10,669 nt of DNA from an uncultured Woeseia sp. (lineage in GTDB: Bacteria; Pseudomonadota; Gammaproteobacteria; Steroidobacterales; Woeseiaceae). The notes beneath the pieces are model-generated. The model did not search any database. It was not told the origin of the DNA and saw nothing but the letters and a program-made list of their open reading frames with translations. Made by a program: the position numbers and the translations under genes. This document shows, piece after piece, positions 1 through 5,733 of this stretch; position 1 is the first letter of the stretch, and each line of letters opens with the position of its first letter. The DNA is taken from contig CALALV010000103.1 in NCBI GenBank assembly GCA_937925605.1, positions 1 through 10,669 on the forward strand, read 5' to 3'.

Positions 1-907
1 GCTGATGGATGCCGGCCTCGTGCGCGAACGCGTTCTGGCCGACGATCGCCTTGTTGCGCGGAACCTGCATGCCGGTGATCCCGGCGACGAGCCGGGACGT
101 CGGATACAGGCGGGTCGTGTCGATGCCGGTCGTCAGCCCGAAGAACTCGGCCCGTGTGCGCACGGCCATGACGACTTCCTCGAGTGAGCAGTTGCCCGCG
201 CGCTCGCCGATGCCGTTGATCGTGCACTCGACCTGGCGTGCCCCGGCGCGGACGGCGGCGAGGCTGTTGGCCACGGCCATGCCGAGATCGTCGTGGCAGT
301 GCACGCTGAGAACGATGTCGTCAATGCCGGGCACGTTCGCTTTCAGGTAGCGGAACAGTTCGTCGAACTCGGCGGGCACGGTGTAGCCGACCGTGTCGGG
401 AATGTTTACCGTCGTCGCGCCGGCCTCGATCGCCGCGGTCACCACCTCGGCCAGGTAGGGGAGTTCGGTTCGCGATGCGTCTTCGGGCGAGAATTCGACG
501 TCGTCGCACAACTCGCGTGCCATGCGGATAGCGCCGACCGCGCTCTTGATGATCTCCTCCTTGGCCATCCGCAACTTGTGCTGCCGGTGAATCTCGCTGG
601 TCGCGACGAAGACGTGGATGCGGTGCCGTTTGGCAGCGGATACCGCCTTGTGGACTTTCTCGATGTCGTCTGGGTTGCAGCGTGCGAGTCCGCAGATGAC
701 CGGCCCGGGGATTTCCCCGGCGATGGCCTTGACCGCCTCGAAGTCTCCGGGCGAGGCCGCGGGGAAGCCGGCCTCGATGATGTCGACACGCAGGTCGGCG
801 AGGGCCCTCGCGACCCTGAGCTTCTCGCGCAGCGTCATGCTGCAGCCCGGTGCCTGCTCGCCGTCGCGCAGCGTAGTGTCGAAGATCCTGATTCGCTCGT
901 CTGTCAT
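1..907 (-). CDS. leuA: 2-isopropylmalate synthase, C-terminus cut by window edge
   Basis: This enzyme condenses acetyl-CoA with 2-oxoisovalerate, the first committed step of leucine synthesis, in the cytoplasm. The window holds the first 302 residues, the catalytic TIM-barrel half. Visible are the N-terminal signature with R14, D15, E17 and Q18 (LRDGEQ), the metal-binding HCHDDLGMA at 203-211 (H203, H205), the NGIGERAGN loop at 231-239, and FAHEAGIHQ at the edge. Family members are about 510-520 residues, so roughly 210 residues, including the leucine-binding regulatory domain, lie outside. The ATG at 905-907 has a GAGG Shine-Dalgarno at 916-919. It follows ilvC by 37 bases on the same strand, so the two are probably co-transcribed. 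Homocitrate synthase and citramalate synthase are related, but the motifs and ilvC linkage favour LeuA. Confidence 0.96.
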   Translation of the reverse strand, partial: MTDERIRIFDTTLRDGEQAPGCSMTLREKLRVARALADLRVDIIEAGFPAASPGDFEAVKAIAGEIPGPVICGLARCNPDDIEKVHKAVSAAKRHRIHVFVATSEIHRQHKLRMAKEEIIKSAVGAIRMARELCDDVEFSPEDASRTELPYLAEVVTAAIEAGATTVNIPDTVGYTVPAEFDELFRYLKANVPGIDDIVLSVHCHDDLGMAVANSLAAVRAGARQVECTINGIGERAGNCSLEEVVMAVRTRAEFFGLTTGIDTTRLYPTSRLVAGITGMQVPRNKAIVGQNAFAHEAGIHQ

Positions 908-944
908 CGTACCGTCCTCGGCCGCGGTGTTTGTTCGAACCGCG

Positions 945-1931
945 TCAGTTCTCCAGCCAGTCCATCCGGCCACGCAGCTCGGCGCCGACCTTCTCGATGG
1001 GATGATCGAGGTCCTTCTGCATCAGGCGCCGGTATTCCTTCTGGCCCTGTTCGTTCTCCGCGATCCAGTTGCGGGCGAAGGTACCGTCGCGGATGTCGTC
1101 CAGTACCTCCTGCATGCGCTTCCGCGCGTGCGCGTCGATGACCCGTGGGCCGCTCTTGAGATCGCCCCAGGCCGCCGTCTCGCTGATGAACTCGTGCATT
1201 TTCTTCAGGCCGCCCTCGTGCAGCAGGTCGACGATGAGTTTCAGCTCGTGCATGCACTCGTAGTACGCGACCTCCGGCTGATAGCCAGCCTCGACGAGCG
1301 TCTCGAAGCCGGCAACGACGAGTTCCGTCGCGCCGCCGCAGAGGACCGCCTGTTCGCCGAACAGGTCCGTTTCGGTCTCTTCGGCGAAGGTCGTCTCGAT
1401 GACGCCGGCGCGGGCGCCGCCGATGCCCTGCGCATAGGCGAGTGCAAGCTTGAGTGCGTTGCCGGTCGCGTCCTGCGCGACCGCGACCAGGCACGGGACG
1501 CCGTGACCTTCTTCGTACTGCCGGCGCACGAGGTCGCCGGGACCTTTCGGGGCGATCAGCACGACGTCCAGGTCCTCGCGCGGCTCGACCTGCCCGTAGT
1601 GAATGTTGAAGCCGTGTGCGAACAGGATGGCCGCATTCTTGCCGAGCGAGGGTTCGACGCTGCGGTACAGCTCTCCCTGCGTCAGGTCCGGCGTCAGGAA
1701 CACCGTGATCGCCGCATCGCGAACGGCCTCGGCCGGCTCCATGACCGCGAGCCCGTCGGCTTCGGCTCGTTTCCAGCTCGCGCCCTGCGGCCGCAGACCG
1801 ACGACGACGTCGATGCCGCTGTCCTTCAGGTTCAGCGCGTGGGCGCGGCCCTGGCTGCCATAGCCGAGCACGGCGACCCGCCGGTTCTCGAGGGCCGAAC
1901 GGTCGACGTCGTTTTCGGAGTACATCTGCAT
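945..1931 (-). CDS. ilvC: Ketol-acid reductoisomerase (NADP+), class I
   Basis: This enzyme isomerises and reduces acetolactate or acetohydroxybutyrate to the dihydroxy acids of the valine, isoleucine and leucine pathways, using NADPH and Mg2+. The product is 328 residues, a normal class I length. The Rossmann motif GYGSQGRAHA is at 23-32. The cofactor loop carries R47 and S52, which usually bind the NADPH 2'-phosphate. The catalytic-region His is H106 (FAHGF). The knotted C-terminal domain has the metal ligands D189 and E193 (DLFGEQ) and E225 and E229 (ECMHE). The frame is open 20 codons further upstream, but that stretch would translate the terminator hairpin and T-run. The ATG at 1929-1931 has GAGGA at 1941-1945, so I chose it; M3 is a weaker alternative. 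It is first in an operon with leuA, and ilvB/ilvH are not adjacent. Confidence 0.97.
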   Translation of the reverse strand: MQMYSENDVDRSALENRRVAVLGYGSQGRAHALNLKDSGIDVVVGLRPQGASWKRAEADGLAVMEPAEAVRDAAITVFLTPDLTQGELYRSVEPSLGKNAAILFAHGFNIHYGQVEPREDLDVVLIAPKGPGDLVRRQYEEGHGVPCLVAVAQDATGNALKLALAYAQGIGGARAGVIETTFAEETETDLFGEQAVLCGGATELVVAGFETLVEAGYQPEVAYYECMHELKLIVDLLHEGGLKKMHEFISETAAWGDLKSGPRVIDAHARKRMQEVLDDIRDGTFARNWIAENEQGQKEYRRLMQKDLDHPIEKVGAELRGRMDWLEN

Positions 1932-1940
1932 GCCTTGATT

Positions 1941-1945
1941 TCCTC
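1941..1945 (-). promoter_or_regulatory. ilvC: Ribosome binding site deciding the ilvC start
   Basis: On the minus strand GAGGA lies nine bases before the ATG at 1929-1931. It supports that start over the longer open frame. Confidence 0.7.
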
Positions 1946-1977
1946 GCTGGGTCGCGGCCGACCGTTCTCGCCCGGCC

Positions 1978-2014
1978 AAAAAAAACCCCACGATCCTGTC
2001 AGGGACGCGGGGTT
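1978..2014 (-). terminator. Rho-independent terminator in the ilvC leader (candidate attenuator)
   Basis: On the minus strand AACCCCGCG (2006-2014) pairs over nine positions, with one G-T wobble, with CGTGGGGTT (1984-1992). An inner TCC/GGA extends the stem, and a run of eight T follows at 1978-1985. This is a textbook intrinsic terminator. It sits 47 bases upstream of the ilvC start and downstream of a good promoter (2147-2175), so transcripts from that promoter must pass it to reach ilvC. It could instead be the distal terminator of the quinone oxidoreductase gene that ends at 2208, but the promoter between them makes attenuation the better reading. Confidence 0.75.
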
Positions 2015-2038
2015 GCCTGTCGTTACTGCGTTGTCAGG

Positions 2039-2076
2039 AACTACCCGCGCCGTCTCCCGCCGCCAGGGACGAGGGT
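2039..2076 (-). promoter_or_regulatory. Candidate pause hairpin and antiterminator arm of the ilvC attenuator
   Basis: Two alternative pairings can be drawn on the minus strand. CGCGGG-TA-GTT (2039-2049) can pair with AACCCCGCG (2006-2014), the 5' arm of the terminator, over nine base pairs with a two-base bulge. That pairing would prevent terminator formation. An upstream hairpin joins ACCC (2073-2076) to GGGT (2043-2046), with CGTC/GACG inside, and would sequester the antiterminator arm. The bulged TA belongs to the TAG stop of the leader ORF, so a ribosome at the stop would cover this arm. The pairing was found by eye, without energy calculation. Confidence 0.45.
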
Positions 2077-2139
2077 CGGCAGCCGGCGCGAAAGTCGCGC
2101 AGCAAGGGCGGGGCACGTGGCTGACATCGCGGTGCTCAT
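2041..2139 (-). CDS. Candidate leader peptide of the ilvC-leuA operon
   Basis: A 32-codon ORF starts at ATG 2137-2139 and ends with TAG at 2041-2043. In-frame alternative ATGs lie at 2125-2127 and 2149-2151. The peptide has a Leu-Pro-Thr-Leu-Val stretch at residues 20-24, with CTC-GTC codons eight codons before the stop, then Gly- and Arg-rich codons. The stop falls in the antiterminator arm, as in ribosome-mediated attenuators. Against it, the Leu/Val/Ile density is modest compared with known ilv leaders, no good Shine-Dalgarno is seen, and the first ATG lies almost at the predicted transcription start. It would therefore be leaderless, or start at 2127. Confidence 0.35.
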   Translation of the reverse strand: MSTAMSATCPALAARLSRRLPTLVPGGGRRRG

Positions 2140-2146
2140 CCCGGCG

Positions 2147-2175
2147 ATCATGTTGTATGCACCCGGGTATGTCAA
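2147..2175 (-). promoter_or_regulatory. Sigma70-type promoter for ilvC-leuA
   Basis: On the minus strand a perfect TTGACA -35 box (2170-2175) is followed after 17 bases by CATGAT (2147-2152), four of six matches to the -10 consensus. Transcription would start near 2140, giving a leader of about 210 bases that contains the attenuator. It lies 32 bases beyond the stop of the upstream quinone oxidoreductase gene. Confidence 0.65.
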
Positions 2176-2207
2176 CCGCTGGAAAATCAGTTGCTTGAGT
2201 TATTGCC

Positions 2208-3203
2208 TCAGCCGCTGTCCGGCGTTTCCCGGACGCGCACGACGACCTTGCCGACGGCCTTGCGGGCGGCGAGGCTCGCAAGTGCCGCGCCGGCCTCGGC
2301 CAGCGGGAAGACCTGCGAGACGTGCGGCTGCAGGCGCCCGGCCGCCACGTGCCCCAGCAGTTCGCGCAAGTTCGCGGCACTGGCTTCCGGTTCCAGTTCG
2401 ACGAAGCGCCCCCAGAAAACACCGACCACCGAGCAGCCTTTCAGCAGCGGCAGGTTGGCCGGGATCGACTGGATCGTGCCCGAGGCGAAGCCGATGACCA
2501 GGATCCGGCCGTTCCAGGCGACGCTGCGCAGGCACTGGTCGAACAGCTCGCCGCCGACCGGGTCGTAGATGACGTCGGCACCGCGGCCGTCCGTGAGCTC
2601 GCGCACGCGTTCGCGCAGCGAGTCGCGCGTGTAGTTGATCGTGTACTCCGCGCCGTAGCGACGGGCCACGTCGAGCTTGTCGTCGCTGCTCGCCGCCGCG
2701 ATGACCGTGGCGCCGGCCAGCCGCCCGAGCTGCACGGCGCACAGCCCGACGCCGCCTGCCGCGCCCGTGATCAGCAGGGTTTCGCCGGCTGCGAGCGCCG
2801 CCCGCTGTTTCAGCGCGTGATGGGCCGTGCCCCAGGCCAGCAGGAAACCGGCCGCCGTGTCGAAATCCATCGAGCCGGGTATCGGCACGACGCGCGCTGC
2901 ATCGACGCAGGCCTCCTCCGCCAGCCCCCCGTGGCCCACCAGCGCCAGCACCCGCTGGCCGGGTTCGAGGCCGCGCACGCCGGGCGCGCACTCGAGGATC
3001 TCGCCAGCGAGTTCCGCGCCGGGCACGAACGGCAGTTCCGGCTGCACCTGGTAGCGCCCGGCGACCATCAGCACGTCCGGGAAGTTGATGCCGCAGGCGT
3101 GCACGGCGATGCGCACCTGGCCCGCGCCGAGCGCCGGCGCCGGGATGTCTTCCTGCTGCAGCACGTCGGGACTTCCGTGGCGGTGACAGACGATGGCTTG
3201 CAT
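2208..3203 (-). CDS. Zinc-free NADPH:quinone oxidoreductase (MDR superfamily)
   Basis: A 331-residue cytoplasmic medium-chain dehydrogenase/reductase of the quinone oxidoreductase type, the usual length for the family. The GroES-like N-terminal domain (about 1-120) contains GINFPDVLMVAGRY at 38-51. The usual zinc-ADH Cys/His ligand pattern is absent. The Rossmann domain has ITGAAGGVG at 145-153, the family signature for NAD(P)H binding. The substrate could be a quinone or an enoyl-type compound and cannot be decided from sequence. The frame is open back to 3359, but that stretch overlaps the divergent promoters. The ATG at 3201-3203 begins a typical family N-terminus and has a GGAG about ten bases upstream. 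It is divergent from the acyl-CoA dehydrogenase gene, a common pairing that suggests shared acyl-CoA-linked metabolism (inference). Confidence 0.88.
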   Translation of the reverse strand: MQAIVCHRHGSPDVLQQEDIPAPALGAGQVRIAVHACGINFPDVLMVAGRYQVQPELPFVPGAELAGEILECAPGVRGLEPGQRVLALVGHGGLAEEACVDAARVVPIPGSMDFDTAAGFLLAWGTAHHALKQRAALAAGETLLITGAAGGVGLCAVQLGRLAGATVIAAASSDDKLDVARRYGAEYTINYTRDSLRERVRELTDGRGADVIYDPVGGELFDQCLRSVAWNGRILVIGFASGTIQSIPANLPLLKGCSVVGVFWGRFVELEPEASAANLRELLGHVAAGRLQPHVSQVFPLAEAGAALASLAARKAVGKVVVRVRETPDSG

Positions 3204-3240
3204 TACAGGGCGACTCCGTTTCCGGCAGCTAGGGGCCGCT

Positions 3241-3269
3241 ACCCTAGCCAGCGCGCGCCGCCTGCGCAA
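3241..3269 (-). promoter_or_regulatory. Weak candidate promoter for the quinone oxidoreductase gene
   Basis: On the minus strand TTGCGC (3264-3269), 17 bases, then TAGGGT (3241-3246). Each box matches consensus at only three of six positions, so position and spacing are the main support. Confidence 0.25.
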
Positions 3270-3284
3270 CGCCGGCGCCGGGGT

Positions 3285-3313
3285 TTGGAGTGCCCGGCCG
3301 TTGGCGGTATGCT
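3285..3313 (+). promoter_or_regulatory. Weak candidate promoter for the acyl-CoA dehydrogenase gene
   Basis: TTGGAG (3285-3290), 17 bases, then TATGCT (3308-3313), which matches four of six at the -10. It lies 47 bases before the ATG at 3361 and back-to-back with the candidate minus-strand promoter. Confidence 0.35.
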
Positions 3314-3360
3314 GCGCCGTCGGCGCGCGGGCCGACGGCAGCGGGGGCGACAGCGACACG

Positions 3361-4578
3361 ATGGATTTCGATTACTCGCCGAAGGTTCGGGCGCTGCGGG
3401 AACGCGTCCTTGCTTTCATGGATGCGCACGTCTACCCGGCCGAGCAGGCTTACGCGGCGGCGCTCGATGCCGCCGGGTCACGCTGGACGATCCCGCCGGT
3501 GATCGAGGACCTGAAGGCGAAGGCACGGGCCGAGGGCCTCTGGAACCTGTTCCTGCCCGACAGCGAATACGGGGCCGGGCTCAGCAACCTAGAGTATGCG
3601 CCGCTCGCCGAGATCATGGGCCGCTCGCCGATCGCGCCCGAGGTATTCAACTGTGCCGCGCCGGATACCGGCAACATGGAAGTGCTGGTGCGCTACGGTA
3701 CGCCCGCACAGCAGGAGACCTGGCTGAAACCGTTGCTTGCCGGCGAAATCCGCTCGGCCTTCGCAATGACCGAGCCGGACGTCGCCTCGTCGGACGCGAC
3801 CAACATCCGCTCCACGATCGTGCGCGACGGCGACGAGTACGTCATCAACGGCCACAAGTGGTGGACGTCCGGCGCCATGGACCCGCGCTGCCGCATTCTT
3901 ATCTTTATGGGCAAGACGGACCCGTCCGCCAGCCGGCACCGGCAGCAGTCGATGGTCCTCGTGCCTATGGATACGCCCGGCGTCGAAGTGATACGACCGC
4001 TCAGCGTTTACGGCTACGACGACGCGCCACACGGCCATGCCGAGATGCGCTTCAACGATGTGCGCGTGCCGGTCGCGAACCTGCTGCTCGGCGAGGGGCG
4101 CGGCTTCGAGATCGCCCAGGGGCGGCTCGGCCCGGGCCGGATTCACCATTGCATGCGCCTGATCGGCATGGCCGAGCGCGCCATCGAAGCGATGTGCCGC
4201 CGCGCCGGCACGCGTGAAGCTTTCGGCCGGCCGCTGGCTGCGCAGGGCGTGGTGCGCGAGGCGATCGCGGACTCCCGCATCGACATCGAGCAGGCCCGGC
4301 TTCTGACGCTGAAGGCGGCCGACATGATGGACAAGGTCGGCAACAAGGTGGCCCGCGCCGAGATCGCGATGATCAAGGTCGTAGCGCCGTCGATGGCCCT
4401 GCGGGTGCTGGATCGCGCCGTCCAGGTGCACGGCGGGGCCGGTGTCAGCGGGGATTTTCCGCTTGCGGCGGCCTGGGCGGGAGCCCGCACGCTGCGGCTC
4501 GCGGACGGGCCGGACGAGGTGCATCGAGCGTCGCTCGCGAAGCTGGAACTGGCGCGCTACGCTGAGTTACAAAATTAA
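3361..4578 (+). CDS. Acyl-CoA dehydrogenase family protein (ACAD10/11-like)
   Basis: A 405-residue FAD-dependent acyl-CoA dehydrogenase that would oxidise the alpha-beta bond of an acyl-CoA and pass electrons to ETF. The three family domains are in order: helical N-terminal (about 6-125), beta-barrel middle with the FAD-contact motif FAMTEPDVASSD at 134-145, and helical C-terminal (about 245-400) with REAFGRPLAAQGVV at 285-298 and VHGGAGVSGDFP at 356-367. The end motif LADGPDEVH (380-388) is typical of the ACAD10/11-like branch, whose substrates include branched or hydroxylated acyl chains. At the place where medium-chain enzymes carry the catalytic Glu, simple motif alignment puts Asp382 here. 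The ATG at 3361 is the first that fits a family N-terminus. The frame is open back to 3193, but that overlaps the divergent gene. The Shine-Dalgarno is weak. Confidence 0.92.
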   Translation: MDFDYSPKVRALRERVLAFMDAHVYPAEQAYAAALDAAGSRWTIPPVIEDLKAKARAEGLWNLFLPDSEYGAGLSNLEYAPLAEIMGRSPIAPEVFNCAAPDTGNMEVLVRYGTPAQQETWLKPLLAGEIRSAFAMTEPDVASSDATNIRSTIVRDGDEYVINGHKWWTSGAMDPRCRILIFMGKTDPSASRHRQQSMVLVPMDTPGVEVIRPLSVYGYDDAPHGHAEMRFNDVRVPVANLLLGEGRGFEIAQGRLGPGRIHHCMRLIGMAERAIEAMCRRAGTREAFGRPLAAQGVVREAIADSRIDIEQARLLTLKAADMMDKVGNKVARAEIAMIKVVAPSMALRVLDRAVQVHGGAGVSGDFPLAAAWAGARTLRLADGPDEVHRASLAKLELARYAELQN

Positions 4579-4609
4579 CTTTGACGGCAAGGGGTTCCGC
4601 GCGGGCGGA

Positions 4610-4638
4610 CTGGCGATCTACGAGGCATGTGGTATTCT
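4610..4638 (+). promoter_or_regulatory. Candidate extended -10 promoter for the TonB operon
   Basis: TG-G-TATTCT at 4630-4638 is an extended -10 element with four of six matches in the hexamer. A poor -35 (CTGGCG, 4610-4615) lies 17 bases upstream. If used, the operon mRNA would have a leader of about 280 bases that includes the terminator-like hairpin. No better promoter was seen between 4836 and 4914. Confidence 0.35.
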
Positions 4639-4799
4639 CTATCGCCAGCAAGGGGGGCCGACGATCAGCACGGGCGGGCGACGGAGCGACCGGTCGAACA
4701 ACAAGGGCCCGGCAGCGAAACATTCGTCAACCGGTAGCAAAAAGGGTTGGAACTTGGTAGCAACACGCCGCGACGGCAGGGGAGAGGGTCGCGAGCGCA

Positions 4800-4835
4800 G
4801 CGGGGGATGCGGGACGAGCGCATACCCTGCATTTT
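4800..4835 (+). terminator. Terminator-like hairpin before the TonB operon
   Basis: GCGGGGGATGCG (4800-4811) pairs with CGCATACCCTGC (4819-4830) over 12 positions, with one G-A mismatch and one wobble, around a 7-base loop. ATTTT follows immediately. It may end the acyl-CoA dehydrogenase transcript 220 bases after that gene's stop. If the promoter at 4610-4638 is real, it would act as an attenuator in the operon leader. Confidence 0.5.
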
Positions 4836-4914
4836 CGTGTGTGAGGGCAACGCCTGCACCCCACCTCTCCCCGACGAAATCTGCAATCCAATACACACAA
4901 TAAAACCGATGTCT

Positions 4915-4921
4915 TAAGGAG
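4915..4921 (+). promoter_or_regulatory. Ribosome binding site deciding the DUF3450 gene start
   Basis: TAAGGAG at 4915-4921 stands five bases before ATG 4927. The in-frame GTG at 4921 overlaps the site itself and therefore cannot be the start. Confidence 0.8.
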
Positions 4922-4926
4922 TGTCC

Positions 4927-5733
4927 ATGAAACGGTGCAAAAGTAGCAGTCGGCAGATGACAGCTGCGGTAATCGCGGCGGCCGTCATCGCAACGTCCGG
5001 CAGCGCCTTCGCCCAGACCGTCGATGACGTACTGCGTGCGGATCTCGAGCGGTTGGAGTTGGCTCAGGCCTCTCAGGAGCGAATCAACGAAGTGGTGGAG
5101 GGCACGCGTTCCCTGACGGACCAGTACCGGGCGATCAACAAGGAGATCGACGGTCTGCGGGTCTACAACCGGCTGATGTCGGCGCAGGTCCAGGGGCAGG
5201 AAGCGACTCTGGCAGATATTTCGCTGTCGATGGACCAGGTCGAGAGCGTCAACCGCCAGATCTTCCCCCTCATGACGCGCATGATCGACGGCCTCGAGCA
5301 GTCGATCCAGCTCGATCTTCCCTTCCTGATGCAGGAACGCATGGACCGTATCGACAACCTCAAGGAGATCATGGAGCGCTCGGACGTCAGCGTCGCGGAG
5401 AAATTCCGCAAGGTCATGGAGGCCTACCAGATCGAAATGGACTACGGCTCCTCGTCCGAGCAGTACACGCAGAGCCTCGACATCGACGGGAACGGCACGG
5501 TGCGCGACTTCAACATGTTGCGCATCGGACGCATCGGCCTGTACTTCCAGTCGGACGACGGCCAGATCACCGGTCACTACAACCAGGATACGGGCCAGTT
5601 CGAACGGCTCGACAACTCCTACCGCAACGAGATCCGCAAGGGCCTGCGCATGGCGCGCCAGTTGATCGCGCCGGAGCTCCTGCTCCTGCCGTTGCCGGCA
5701 CCGACCGATGAGACCCTCGGGGAGGCTTCCTAA
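4927..5733 (+). CDS. DUF3450 family periplasmic coiled-coil protein
   Basis: A 268-residue protein of the DUF3450 family, which is commonly found at the head of TtpC-type TonB operons; its biochemical role is not established. Residues 1-29 form a signal peptide with a basic start, a hydrophobic stretch (about 11-24) and an AFA cleavage motif before Gln30. Residues 33-110 are charged, heptad-like helix consistent with a coiled coil. The conserved middle includes LPFLMQERMDRI (131-142) and a VMEAYQIEMDYG segment (163-174). The C-terminal part (about 180-225) looks beta-rich, with IGRIGLYFQSDDG at 200-212. The stop TAA at 5731-5733 directly abuts the next ATG, so translation is probably coupled. 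An interaction with the coiled coil of TtpC is an inference from position and fold. Confidence 0.85.
   Translation: MKRCKSSSRQMTAAVIAAAVIATSGSAFAQTVDDVLRADLERLELAQASQERINEVVEGTRSLTDQYRAINKEIDGLRVYNRLMSAQVQGQEATLADISLSMDQVESVNRQIFPLMTRMIDGLEQSIQLDLPFLMQERMDRIDNLKEIMERSDVSVAEKFRKVMEAYQIEMDYGSSSEQYTQSLDIDGNGTVRDFNMLRIGRIGLYFQSDDGQITGHYNQDTGQFERLDNSYRNEIRKGLRMARQLIAPELLLLPLPAPTDETLGEAS

Larger units (their letters stand above)
4579..4926. other. 348-base intergenic region upstream of the TonB operon
   Basis: No convincing gene is seen. It holds a candidate extended -10 promoter (4610-4638), two copies of GGTAGCAA (4733-4740 and 4756-4763), and a terminator-like hairpin (4800-4835). A distant inverted repeat encloses the hairpin: GGGGAGAGG at 4779-4787 with CCTCTCCCC at 4864-4872. 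The strong Shine-Dalgarno of the next gene closes the gap. A 153-codon open frame runs through from within the dehydrogenase gene, but its composition is not protein-like. No recognisable Fur box was found by eye. Confidence 0.6.

Noticed and set aside
618..2198. A 526-codon plus-strand open frame over leuA and ilvC
   Set aside because: It is the complement of two well-supported enzymes and shows no recognisable family motifs.
2322..4217. A 631-codon plus-strand frame spanning the oxidoreductase and dehydrogenase genes
   Set aside because: It crosses two real genes in the wrong frame or strand. Its composition is Arg/Ala/Gly-rich and not protein-like.
4581..4586. TTGACG as the -35 box of the TonB operon promoter
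   Set aside because: No -10-like hexamer occurs at 16-19 bases downstream; the nearest good one is 46 bases away.
4442..4903. An open frame running through the gap before the TonB operon
   Set aside because: It starts inside the dehydrogenase gene out of frame, has low-complexity Gly/Arg/Ser content, and crosses the terminator-like hairpin.
4579..4926. A Fur box expected for a TonB operon
   Set aside because: No AT-rich GATAATGAT-like repeats were found by eye, so iron control through a classical Fur site is not supported.
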